From Gammaproteobacteria bacterium (GTDB taxonomy: Bacteria; Pseudomonadota; Gammaproteobacteria; Pseudomonadales; Litorivicinaceae), in NCBI GenBank assembly GCA_024640985.1, contig JAHEDY010000012.1:1-64000 (forward strand): a stretch of 64,000 nt of DNA. Direction: 5' to 3'. A model generated the notes under the pieces. It was not told the origin of the DNA, did no database searches, and saw nothing but the letters and a program-made list of their open reading frames with translations. Numbering within the stretch: the stretch's first letter is position 1; the number at the start of each line of letters is the position of its first letter. Both the position numbers and the translations under genes were made by a program. Positions 22,980 to 32,026 of the stretch are shown here, piece after piece.

Positions 22980-23435
22980 CTACAGTGACAAATTGGTCAA
23001 TTCAACAGAGGCATCTTCGTCAACCGGCTCGTTGAGATAGGCCTCGGTCATCGAGGTCCAGCGCGCCTCACTCCAGACCTCAAACTTTTGCCCCTGACCC
23101 ACAAGAATCAAACGCTTATCCAGTTCTGCGTGATCGCGATGCATCGCAGGGAGGAGGAGACGATTTGCTGCATCAAGATCAAGCTCGGTGGCATAACCCA
23201 CCATGAGGTGCTGAAGGCGGCGAGCCTGGCGACTCGTTGAGTTAGGGAGCGCATTGACCTGGGCTTCGATGACTTCCCAGTCAGTCAACGGATAGAGAAG
23301 CAAACAGCGATCGAACGGATGCACTGTGAGGACCATATGGCCATCACAGCGGTCGGTGACGCGATCCCGGTATTTTGCCGGTAATGCGACACGCCCTTTG
23401 GCATCTAAGTTGATCGGGTTAATCCCGCGAAACAC
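22980..23435 (-). CDS. mraZ: Transcriptional regulator MraZ
   Basis: FRGINPINLDAKGRVALPAKYRD AbrB-like; GTG start (23435) preferred because GAGGAG directly abuts the upstream ATG at 23441. Confidence 0.95.
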   Translation of the reverse strand: MFRGINPINLDAKGRVALPAKYRDRVTDRCDGHMVLTVHPFDRCLLLYPLTDWEVIEAQVNALPNSTSRQARRLQHLMVGYATELDLDAANRLLLPAMHRDHAELDKRLILVGQGQKFEVWSEARWTSMTEAYLNEPVDEDASVELTNLSL

Positions 23436-23477
23436 TGTCATCTCCTCGGTTGGGCCGGGGAGAAAACAACGTTTTCA

Positions 23478-23502
23478 CCCACAACTCACCACTTTCTCCC
23501 AC
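23478..23502 (-). promoter_or_regulatory. MraZ operator: three GTGG(G/T) repeats with 10-bp period
   Basis: Minus strand GTGGG-AGAAA-GTGGT-GAGTT-GTGGG (plus-strand cores at 23478, 23488, 23498) upstream of mraZ. Confidence 0.88.
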
Positions 23503-23508
23503 ATAAGA

Positions 23509-23537
23509 ACTCTATTTACCCACTGAGAGACAGTCAA
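23509..23537 (-). promoter_or_regulatory. Candidate sigma70 promoter of the mra/dcw operon
   Basis: Minus strand TTGACT (23532-23537) - 17 bp - TAGAGT (23509-23514); a fourth GTGGG (23519-23523) lies in the spacer. Confidence 0.65.
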
Positions 23538-23668
23538 ATGACAATCTAGCCAGATCCCTTAGACTCTGAAATCGATTCTTCAAACTAGCGAACAAGTAAT
23601 TGAAATAATGAATAAAACTAATTTGATCAACGTCTGAAAAAGCGAGCAAGGCATGAAGAAAAAGTAGT

Positions 23669-23695
23669 GTGGGCGAAAGTGGGGGAGGGAGTGGA
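23669..23695 (+). promoter_or_regulatory. Second GTGGG array (MraZ-box-like), opposite orientation to the mra operator
   Basis: GTGGG-CGAAA-GTGGG-N7-GTGGA at 23669, 23679, 23691 on plus strand. Confidence 0.5.
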
Positions 23696-23701
23696 AAAAA
23701 T

Positions 23702-24037
<336 letters not shown>

Positions 24038-24044
24038 CGCGCAG

Positions 24045-24071
24045 TGTCTACGCTTCGGGGTCATTCGTCAA
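24045..24071 (-). promoter_or_regulatory. Candidate rnpB promoter inside the 3' end of rsmI
   Basis: Minus strand TTGACG (24066-24071) - 15 bp - TAGACA (24045-24050), then GC-rich CTGCGCGC before the RNA start. Confidence 0.4.
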
Positions 24072-24920
24072 TTGACGATACAGCTCTCGCTTCGGAACCC
24101 CGGTTAGTTCTGAGGTTAATGCTGCTGCTTTTGACGGTGGTAACTCGCGTGCGAGGACGCGAAGGATGTGGTCTGCATCCACGCTCGAGGTCGCACGTTC
24201 AGTGCTCACACCTCCCACCAAGACGACAAATTCACCGCGAATTCGATCCGGATTCGCCTCGAACCAAGCCTCACACTCCCCTGCCACGACACGAATCAAT
24301 TGTTCATGGGTTTTTGTCAGCTCGCGCGCGAACACAACCCGTCGACCGTTCGCTTGTTGATCGAGTCGCCGTGCCAAATCAACAATGCGATGTGGAGCTT
24401 CATAAAAGATCAAGGTGCCGGTGTGACCGAGTGCTTGCTCTAACTCTTTGTCTCGCGCACTGGACTTGGTGGAAAGGAATCCAAAAAAATGTGATGGCGC
24501 GGCCGAGAAGCCACTAACAGATAATGCGGCAATGAATGCGGAAGGTCCCGGCACAGGGATTACTCGATATCCTTCGCTCGCCACGCGCTCAATCAACAAA
24601 CGACCTGGATCACTGATTCCGGGGGTTCCAGCATCAGAAATCAGCGCCAGCGACTGCCCGGCCTCTAATGACTCAAGCACTTTTCCAGACTTTCCCGCTT
24701 CCGAGTGCGCATTGAATGAGACCATCCGAGTCGAGACGCCAACAGCTTTAAGAATCTGACCGCTGACCCGAGTATCTTCCGCCAAGATCACGTCAACACA
24801 CCTCAAAACATCAATTGCGCGCGTTGAAAGATCTGTCCACTGACCAATCGGCATTGCGACAACGTAAAGCGCAGATGGTAGAGTGGTGGATGATTGATCT
24901 TGTGACACTGTGAGCACCAA
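24048..24920 (-). CDS. rsmI: 16S rRNA (cytidine1402-2'-O)-methyltransferase
   Basis: ALYVVAMPIGQWTDLSTRAIDVL, SDAGTPGISDPG; start (TTG/GTG) uncertain between 24908 and 24920. Confidence 0.95.
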   Translation of the reverse strand: MVLTVSQDQSSTTLPSALYVVAMPIGQWTDLSTRAIDVLRCVDVILAEDTRVSGQILKAVGVSTRMVSFNAHSEAGKSGKVLESLEAGQSLALISDAGTPGISDPGRLLIERVASEGYRVIPVPGPSAFIAALSVSGFSAAPSHFFGFLSTKSSARDKELEQALGHTGTLIFYEAPHRIVDLARRLDQQANGRRVVFARELTKTHEQLIRVVAGECEAWFEANPDRIRGEFVVLVGGVSTERATSSVDADHILRVLARELPPSKAAALTSELTGVPKRELYRQLTNDPEA

Positions 24921-24954
24921 TTTGTTGTTACGCGCAAAGCCTGCACGAAAAACG

Positions 24955-26892
24955 ATGATGAGAACAAGCGCTTTAATGAGCCTGGTGTTAATTGTCGGCT
25001 GTCAACAGCAAATCAAGCCACCAGTGACCGAAATTCCTCGAGCCGAAACGACCCCCCGAGCTGCTCCACCTGCAGTTGAGGCCCCAACCGATACCCCGGC
25101 CAGTGCGCTCAATACCGATCCTGTGTTGCCTGAGCAAATCGACTGGAACCGTCGCTCTCGAGAAATCGCTCGGACTGAGTTGTCGCCGATCATTCGCGAA
25201 CTCCCGCCAACGTCTTTAGACAGCGAGCGGCCAAGCGAACTCGACCCAGCCGCACCATTTGCGTCAGCGCCAGAGCCCTCTGAAGGCATCGCCTTACAGA
25301 CGCCGCCAATTGTCCGGCCGATCGATGAAACACCGGAAATGCCAACGGCGCCGGCGATCCCTGAAAATCCCATTGAATCTTCAGCACTTCAGTTATCACA
25401 AAATCGTCCTGAATCAGCCATCATGACGCTGAATACCATCGATCCAAGATCACTGTCTGAAACCCAGCGAGCTGACGTCTTACGCATCAAAGCGTCTGCC
25501 TACCGTCAATTAGGGATGACCATCGCTGCTTTGCGCTTCGATGCGGAACGATTGAGATATCTGGAAGACGACCAGTTAAATGCAGAAACTCGACGCATCC
25601 TGGGTGAACTAGAGCAATTGCCCGACCGGATTCTCCTTGACCTCAGTATTGGGACCGATCTTCTGGCGGGCCTCGCTCACGCGCTTCAACTCAAAACAAC
25701 GTCTGCAACCGATGTCGACGCGATTTCCCAGTGGTTACGCAAATACCGAGCGCACCCCCTGTTAAAGGCTCGCCTCATCGATTATGAATTTTTGACCGAA
25801 GCGGTTCTGCCTGCTGATTTTAAGGTTGCTGTGTTGCTTCCACTATCAGGTGACTGGGCCAATGCCGGGCGAGCGATTCGTGACGGTATCTTGTTCGAAT
25901 ACCAACAGCGACAAACCAATGTTGGAGTGGCTCTGACAGTCATCGATTCGGAATCTTTGACGCCTGAGCAGCTGATTGCGATCGGGCAATCGACCGATAC
26001 GGAATTCGTGATTGGACCCTTACAAAAAGACAACATCGCCATCTTGCTTGAGTCCAAGCCGCGCATTCCGGTGTTACTGTTAAATCGCATCCAAACCAAC
26101 GCGTTACCCCTGAAGTCGCCGACATACAGCCTGAGTCTAGCGGTTGAAGATGATGCTGAATCGACCATCAACCAAATTGCTCGGGAGGTGGATCAAGCAC
26201 GGGTTGTGGTCTTTCATTCCGACTCCCCATTAGGAGTTCGGTCCGCTGAAGCCATTCGACAACAGTTAACAGTTGTCGGCGGATCCCATGCTGGCCAATT
26301 TATCCTTGATGACAAAAAGCCCGAAACAGCCATTACAAAAGCCTTTGGTGTGACAGATAGTGACAATCGTCGGCGAGAGTTATCAAAAACGCTCGGGCTT
26401 CGACTGGAGCATACCCCACGGATCCGGCAGGACATGTCTGCGGTTGTGGTGCATACCGACCCGAAAAAAGCGCAGCGTATTCGGCCGCTGTTGGATTTCT
26501 ATTATCTCGACCAGACACCTGTCTATCTCATCGGCGCCTACCGAGATGACTTGCCCGAAATCGTTGAAGATCTCAAAAATACACGTGTGATGGTGACCCC
26601 CTGGGATTTAGGCACACCAGCGAAGCAAGCGCTGACATCCAGACCACTCGCTCAAGGCGTGTTCGGGTCTCTCGTTGGGGTCGGCATTGATGCGATGAGT
26701 ATGGCGGTGCAACTCGGCTTTGGCGGATCGACGTCAATCCAAGGTGAAACCGGCTATCTCACATTAGGTGCCGATTCCATGATTCACCGTCAACTGTCCA
26801 CCATCCATATTTCACGCAACGAGACCATCACTCGCAATCTTTGGGAGCCCTTACCATCGCTTCTGCAATCGGACCTTTTCTATGCCGACTAA
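24955..26892 (+). CDS. lpoA: Penicillin-binding protein activator LpoA (lipoprotein)
   Basis: Lipobox LIVGC; C-terminal periplasmic-binding-like domain VAVLLPLSGDWANAGRAIRDG; follows rsmI. Confidence 0.88.
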   Translation: MMRTSALMSLVLIVGCQQQIKPPVTEIPRAETTPRAAPPAVEAPTDTPASALNTDPVLPEQIDWNRRSREIARTELSPIIRELPPTSLDSERPSELDPAAPFASAPEPSEGIALQTPPIVRPIDETPEMPTAPAIPENPIESSALQLSQNRPESAIMTLNTIDPRSLSETQRADVLRIKASAYRQLGMTIAALRFDAERLRYLEDDQLNAETRRILGELEQLPDRILLDLSIGTDLLAGLAHALQLKTTSATDVDAISQWLRKYRAHPLLKARLIDYEFLTEAVLPADFKVAVLLPLSGDWANAGRAIRDGILFEYQQRQTNVGVALTVIDSESLTPEQLIAIGQSTDTEFVIGPLQKDNIAILLESKPRIPVLLLNRIQTNALPLKSPTYSLSLAVEDDAESTINQIAREVDQARVVVFHSDSPLGVRSAEAIRQQLTVVGGSHAGQFILDDKKPETAITKAFGVTDSDNRRRELSKTLGLRLEHTPRIRQDMSAVVVHTDPKKAQRIRPLLDFYYLDQTPVYLIGAYRDDLPEIVEDLKNTRVMVTPWDLGTPAKQALTSRPLAQGVFGSLVGVGIDAMSMAVQLGFGGSTSIQGETGYLTLGADSMIHRQLSTIHISRNETITRNLWEPLPSLLQSDLFYAD

Positions 26893-27472
26893 TGAGATTC
26901 TGGAAGAACGCATCGCAATGCGGATCGCCAAGGCGACCGATGCCTTGCAAAAAAGTTTTGAGCTGGCGCCACGCTTGGTCAGTGCTGCGGAACAACTCTC
27001 CAATTGCATTCTGAACGACGGGAAGATCCTGGTGATAGGGACCGGGTCATCTGCTGCGATCGGACAAATCTTTGCGGCTCATCTCATGCATCGTTTCGAA
27101 CGTGACCGGCCCGGACTCCCAGCCATCGCATTAAACGCCGATGCCATTACCATCAGCTCATTGAGCGACGAGTCCCGCTCTGAGAAATACTCTCGGCAGG
27201 TTAAGGCTCTGGGGAAATCTGGTGACAGCTTGCTGGTTGTCTCGGCGACCGGGACACGATCGAGTCTTGTACAGGCTGTTGTCGCCGCACACGACTTAGA
27301 ATTGCCCGTTGTTGCACTCACAGGCAGCGATGGTGGAGAAATTTCCCCATTACTGAATTACGGAGATACCGAGATTCGGGTAGACTCTGATCACCCCACA
27401 ACAGTCCGAGAGCAACATTTGATGTTAATCCACTGTCTCAGTGAGCTCATCGATGTTCAGATTTTCGGCTAA
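26882..27472 (+). CDS. diaA: SIS-domain phosphosugar-binding protein (DiaA/GmhA-like)
   Basis: IGTGSSAAIGQIFAAHLMHRFERDRPGLPAIAL; between lpoA and BON protein. Confidence 0.8.
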   Translation: MPTNEILEERIAMRIAKATDALQKSFELAPRLVSAAEQLSNCILNDGKILVIGTGSSAAIGQIFAAHLMHRFERDRPGLPAIALNADAITISSLSDESRSEKYSRQVKALGKSGDSLLVVSATGTRSSLVQAVVAAHDLELPVVALTGSDGGEISPLLNYGDTEIRVDSDHPTTVREQHLMLIHCLSELIDVQIFG

Positions 27473-27487
27473 CCAGAGGAGTTCGTC

Positions 27488-28060
27488 ATGCGTTTTTCTA
27501 TGATCCTGATCACTGTCCTGATGGGCCTTCTTACCGGATGTGCGACCGTCATTGATTCCACGACATCTGAACCAATTTCGGATAATCGAGGGAGTCGAAC
27601 CGCTGGGCAATTCATTGATGATGAAACCGCAGAGGTGACGATAGCGGTGAACCTCAAAAAAGCATCGCCTGAGCTAAAAGTCAGCAACATTAACGTGAAG
27701 GTCTATAACGGCGTGGTGTTAATTGCTGGACAAGTGCCTTCTGAAGATGCCCGAGAAACTGCCGGCAAGGTCGCCACTCAACATCGTGGTGTCGCTCGAG
27801 TCATCAACCAACTCGAGATCGCCGGTAAAGCGACTATCATCTCCGAAATCAACGATCTCACCATCTCAACGCAGGTGAAAGCATTGGTTCTCAAGAATCT
27901 TGGACGCAATGTGTACCAACGAACACTGATCACCACTGAAAACAGCATCGTTTACGTGATGGGGTTTGTCACCAAAACCGAAGCGGCCGCACTTGAGAAC
28001 GTCGTGAGTTCAGTGCGTGGTGTCAAACGGATCGTCAGAGTCTTTGAATATATCGATTAG
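27488..28060 (+). CDS. dolP: BON-domain outer-membrane lipoprotein (DolP/YraP-like)
   Basis: Lipobox LLTGC; two BON-like repeats (NINVKVYNGVVLIAGQV, NSIVYVMGFVTKTEAAA). Confidence 0.85.
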   Translation: MRFSMILITVLMGLLTGCATVIDSTTSEPISDNRGSRTAGQFIDDETAEVTIAVNLKKASPELKVSNINVKVYNGVVLIAGQVPSEDARETAGKVATQHRGVARVINQLEIAGKATIISEINDLTISTQVKALVLKNLGRNVYQRTLITTENSIVYVMGFVTKTEAAALENVVSSVRGVKRIVRVFEYID

Positions 28061-28506
28061 TCGTCAGATTTGACGATTCGAAGAGCAGGTCGCTCACGCT
28101 TGGGCGGCTCTGCGTCTGCCTGAGTATCTTCGGGCGCAGACTCGAAGGTGGGTGTCCGCGTTTCGCCGGAAGGCAACTCAGGAACACCACCGGGCTCTTG
28201 CCCAAAAGCCATGCCCAATCCAGACTCTTTACCGTAAATCGCCGTGATCGCGCCGTAGGGAAGAATAATTTCCGTCGGAATGCCCCCAAACCGCGTTTGG
28301 AACATCACGCCGAAGTCGGCCATATTCCAGCCACTGAGCGCACGAGGCGCGAGATTCAAAACAATCTGACCGTCTTTGATGTGCGTTTCAGGAACTTCTA
28401 CGCCAGGATAAAAACAGTCGACAACAACGTAAGGATCCTCACCACCATCGACGATCCAATCGTAGAGGGCTCTTATTAAGTAGGGGCGTGAAGATCCTAA
28501 AGCCAT
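28057..28506 (-). CDS. sspB: ClpXP protease specificity-enhancing factor
   Basis: SSRPYLIRALYDWIVDGG..., C-terminal ALRIVK ClpX-binding tail. Confidence 0.95.
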   Translation of the reverse strand: MALGSSRPYLIRALYDWIVDGGEDPYVVVDCFYPGVEVPETHIKDGQIVLNLAPRALSGWNMADFGVMFQTRFGGIPTEIILPYGAITAIYGKESGLGMAFGQEPGGVPELPSGETRTPTFESAPEDTQADAEPPKRERPALRIVKSDD

Positions 28507-29142
28507 TTAACTGCGGGGCATTTCTCGTTCTGCTTCAGACAAACTTGCCTGGAATGCATCACGATTGAACATCCGGTATTGATAATCCTGAAGACCCCGC
28601 GTCTGCTTTGGCGGCAACTCAACACCCAAATGTGGAAGTCGCCACAAAATCGGCGCGACGGTGCAATCGACCAGTGAAAATTCTTCACTCATAAAATAGG
28701 GCATTTCTTCGAAAATCGGTGCGACAGCCACCAACTGCTCTTTCAACTCTTTCGCCGCCGATGGCGAACGCTTGTTGTTTCGTTTGGCCGTCTCGATGGT
28801 CCGAATCAATGGCGTCCATTCATTCTCAATTCGATGCAAGAACATCCGGGCATTGGCGCGTGCCACTGGATACACCGGAAGCAATGGTGGATGGGGAAAT
28901 CTCTCATCCAAATACTCCATCATGATATTGGGCTCATACAACACCAAATCGCGATCAAGTAAGGTCGGGAGATTGTTGTAAGGGTTAATTTCCGACACTT
29001 CTTCTGGAATATCGTCAGGATCACAATCAACGATGTCGACTGTCACTCCTTTTTCGGCCAACACGATGCGGACACGGTGTGACATATGATCCGTGGGATC
29101 TGAGAAAAAGGTCATAGTTGAGCGTTTCGTCACAAGTGACAT
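28507..29142 (-). CDS. sspA: Stringent starvation protein A (GST fold)
   Basis: KRSTMTFFSDPTDHMSHRVRIVLAEKG, EYLDERFPHPPLLPVYPVARA. Confidence 0.96.
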   Translation of the reverse strand: MSLVTKRSTMTFFSDPTDHMSHRVRIVLAEKGVTVDIVDCDPDDIPEEVSEINPYNNLPTLLDRDLVLYEPNIMMEYLDERFPHPPLLPVYPVARANARMFLHRIENEWTPLIRTIETAKRNNKRSPSAAKELKEQLVAVAPIFEEMPYFMSEEFSLVDCTVAPILWRLPHLGVELPPKQTRGLQDYQYRMFNRDAFQASLSEAEREMPRS

Positions 29143-29171
29143 AAGTATTTCAATCTCCGTAAAACAGACAA

Positions 29172-29195
29172 AACAGCCGGCAAAAGCCGGCTGTT
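29172..29195 (-). terminator. Intrinsic terminator-like hairpin downstream of petC
   Basis: AACAGCCGGC-aaaa-GCCGGCTGTT perfect 10-bp stem; minus-strand side continues GTTTTGTCTGTTTT. Confidence 0.75.
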
Positions 29196-29220
29196 CTTAG
29201 AACTTCAGGCTCGGTTGTGC

Positions 29221-30000
29221 TTAGTGCACATCCTTCCAATATTCGCGCTTCAATAGGTACGCAAACACAAAGAAGATCATCAGGAATAGCAGGACATAGA
29301 TACCTAAGTCATGCGACTTCGCTTTTGATGGCTCACCGACATACTCGAGGAAGTTTACCAGATCATAGATCAACTGGTCGTATTCAGCTGGTGTTAACTG
29401 GCCCGTGCCATCAACCACTTCCAAAATCCCACACTGATTCTCGGTCAGCGGCTGACCTGAAATCGGATCTGTCTGCACAGAACCATTCACGCGGATCGGC
29501 GCTTCTTTACAGACCGTGCGCTGCACACCCTGCAATGGCTCAAGGACGTGCGGCATCCCGACTTTCGGGAACACTTTATTGTTCACACCCAAAGGACGTG
29601 ATGGATCCACATAGAAGGTCTTCAAGTAAGTGTAAACCCAATCTGGTGAACGCTTCCGAGCCACCAACGTCAGATCAGGCGGTGGAGCACCAAACCATTC
29701 AGCAGCGCCTTTAGACGGCATGGCGATACTTCCAAGATCACCGATTTTCTTATCCGTGGGAACAATGGATTGGACCATGACGTCAAGCTCGATTCCCAAA
29801 TCCATCGCGGTCCGCTCATAACGCTGATACTCAAGCGAGTGACAACCCATGCAGTAATGACTATAGGTCGCCAAGCCACGCTGCAACGATACTTTGTCAT
29901 CATAATCGGGTTGAATCGACTCAAGCGGGTACGTAGGACCGCCGGCTGCGACCGCGACGGTCGACATCCACGAAAAGGCTAGGGCCAATACTAATTTCAT
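29221..30000 (-). CDS. petC: Cytochrome c1
   Basis: CMGCH heme motif, signal peptide, C-terminal TM anchor; start trimmed to MKLVLALAFSWMSTVAVA. Confidence 0.95.
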   Translation of the reverse strand: MKLVLALAFSWMSTVAVAAGGPTYPLESIQPDYDDKVSLQRGLATYSHYCMGCHSLEYQRYERTAMDLGIELDVMVQSIVPTDKKIGDLGSIAMPSKGAAEWFGAPPPDLTLVARKRSPDWVYTYLKTFYVDPSRPLGVNNKVFPKVGMPHVLEPLQGVQRTVCKEAPIRVNGSVQTDPISGQPLTENQCGILEVVDGTGQLTPAEYDQLIYDLVNFLEYVGEPSKAKSHDLGIYVLLFLMIFFVFAYLLKREYWKDVH

Positions 30001-31250
30001 TTCGTTACCCTCTCTGGAACAGGCTTCGTCGACTCCCATCGGGTGTACCAAGGCATGGCAAGGAAGAACAGGAAGTAAATGGCTGTGCCTGCTTGGGCTA
30101 GCGCCGTCCGAACAGGCGTCGACGGCAAGGCACCGAGCACACCCAAAATGACAAAGGCGATGGCAAACAATACAAGCATGATTTTCGACAAATTCCCCTT
30201 GTAGCGAATCGAACGCACGGGGCTTCGATCCAGCCAAGGCAAGACGAACAAGATGGCAATAGCTGCTCCCATGACAACCACCCCCCAGAACTTGGCATCT
30301 AATCCAAACATTGGGAAGGTAATCGCACGTAACATCGCGTAGAACGGCGTGAAGTACCAGACCGGAGCAATGTGTTCGGGGGTCTTCAAGGGATTCGCAG
30401 GCTCAAAGTTTGCGTGCTCAAGGAAGTACCCACCCATTTCTGGGAAGAAGAAAATCACGATACTGAAGACAAAGAGGAATACAGCAACACCAGCGATGTC
30501 TTTCACGGTGTAGTACGGATGGAATGCAATGCCATCGAGTGGCTTGCCGTTTTCATCTTTATTATCTTTGATGTCGATACCGTCTGGGTTGTTCGATCCG
30601 ACTTCATGCAAAGCCAAAATATGCAACACAACCAGTCCGGCAATGACCAGGGGTAATGCAATGACGTGAAGTGCAAAGAATCGATTCAGGGTAATCCCAC
30701 TGATGAGGTAATCACCACGAACCCACTGCGCAAGATCAGCACCGATCACTGGAATCGCTGAGAACAAGGAGACAATCACCTGCGCGCCCCAGTAAGACAT
30801 CTGTCCCCATGGAAGGAGGTAGCCCATAAAGGCTTCAGCCATCAACAGCAGATAAATTGTCATCCCGAAGATCCAAATCAGCTCACGTGGCTTCTGATAA
30901 GAGCCATACATGATGCCTCGTAGCATGTGCAGATAGACCACCACAAAAAATGCGGAGGCTCCGGTGGAATGCATATACCGAATCAGCCATCCCATCTCGA
31001 CATCACGCATGATGTACTCAACAGATGCAAACGCACCTTCAGCGCTTGGCTCATAGCTCATGGTCAGCCAGATGCCAGTTAAAATCTGATTCACCAACAC
31101 CAATAAGGCGAGCGACCCAAAGAAGTACCAAACGTTAAAGTTTTTGGGTGTCCAGTACTGTGCGAGGTGATTATTCCACGCATCCATAATCGATAGACGC
31201 TGGTCAACCCATCCGACCAACCCTGTTGCTTCGGTTTTACGCAAACCCAT
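29997..31250 (-). CDS. petB: Cytochrome b of bc1 complex
   Basis: GYLLPWGQMSYWGAQV, MHSTGASAFFVVVYLHMLRG. Confidence 0.97.
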   Translation of the reverse strand: MGLRKTEATGLVGWVDQRLSIMDAWNNHLAQYWTPKNFNVWYFFGSLALLVLVNQILTGIWLTMSYEPSAEGAFASVEYIMRDVEMGWLIRYMHSTGASAFFVVVYLHMLRGIMYGSYQKPRELIWIFGMTIYLLLMAEAFMGYLLPWGQMSYWGAQVIVSLFSAIPVIGADLAQWVRGDYLISGITLNRFFALHVIALPLVIAGLVVLHILALHEVGSNNPDGIDIKDNKDENGKPLDGIAFHPYYTVKDIAGVAVFLFVFSIVIFFFPEMGGYFLEHANFEPANPLKTPEHIAPVWYFTPFYAMLRAITFPMFGLDAKFWGVVVMGAAIAILFVLPWLDRSPVRSIRYKGNLSKIMLVLFAIAFVILGVLGALPSTPVRTALAQAGTAIYFLFFLAMPWYTRWESTKPVPERVTK

Positions 31251-31867
31251 TACGCATTCTCCTCATCAACACCAATGATCAGCACGTTATCGCTCTCATA
31301 AGTATGTGGTGGCACCAACAGGTTAGTCGGCGCAGGAACGGCTTTATAAACACGGCCAGCCAGATCAAATTTCGACCCATGACACGGGCAGAAGTAACCA
31401 CCCTGCCAATCATCACCAAGATCCGCCGCACCCACTTCTGGTCGAAACTGCGGAGAGCATCCAAGGTGTGTGCAAATTCCAACCAAAACTGCAATTTCTG
31501 GGTTAATTGAGCGCGCCTCGTTGGTCGCATAAGTCGGTTGTTGTGGCTCCTCACTGTTAGGGTCAGCCACCACGCCATTAGTTGCCTTGATCGCTTCCAA
31601 CATCTCAGGCGTGCGACGCAACACAAAGACAGGCTTGCCGCGCCACTCTGCGCGAATTTGCTCACCCGGAAGGATTTTTGAAATATCGACCTTCACCGGG
31701 GCACCAGCTGCTTTCGCTTTCGCACTCGGATTCCAGGAAGAAACAAAAGGAGTCGCGACACCAACGGCGCCGACTGCACTCAGTGCCGCTGTAGCACCAA
31801 CTAAAAATTTACGACGCGAAGTGTCAGCTGACTGAGCCACTTCCGGTATGACTGCATCGGTCATCAT
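31250..31867 (-). CDS. petA: Rieske iron-sulfur subunit of bc1 complex
   Basis: CTHLGCSP and CPCHGSKFD cluster ligands; TAT-like SRRKFLVG. Confidence 0.97.
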   Translation of the reverse strand: MMTDAVIPEVAQSADTSRRKFLVGATAALSAVGAVGVATPFVSSWNPSAKAKAAGAPVKVDISKILPGEQIRAEWRGKPVFVLRRTPEMLEAIKATNGVVADPNSEEPQQPTYATNEARSINPEIAVLVGICTHLGCSPQFRPEVGAADLGDDWQGGYFCPCHGSKFDLAGRVYKAVPAPTNLLVPPHTYESDNVLIIGVDEENA

Positions 31868-31909
31868 GTGTCCTTGAGATCGTTGTTTCGGAGCTGATTT
31901 GCAGGCGGT

Positions 31910-31938
31910 ATTTTAGAGAGTGCAACCTATTCAGGCAA
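31910..31938 (-). promoter_or_regulatory. Candidate sigma70 promoter for petABC
   Basis: Minus strand TTGCCT (31933-31938) - 17 bp - TAAAAT (31910-31915). Confidence 0.45.
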
Positions 31939-31983
31939 GCGCCTTATAGCCTTTTGATCTAAAAGTTTATGTCGTTATGGCAT

Positions 31984-32010
31984 AAAAAAACCCGCTTGAG
32001 CGGGTTTTTT
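31984..32010 (-). terminator. Bidirectional-looking intrinsic terminator downstream of rpsI
   Basis: AAAAAACCCGC-TTGA-GCGGGTTTTTT, A-tract/U-tract flanked perfect stem. Confidence 0.93.
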
Positions 32011-32026
32011 CGAGTCATCCAGCGAA

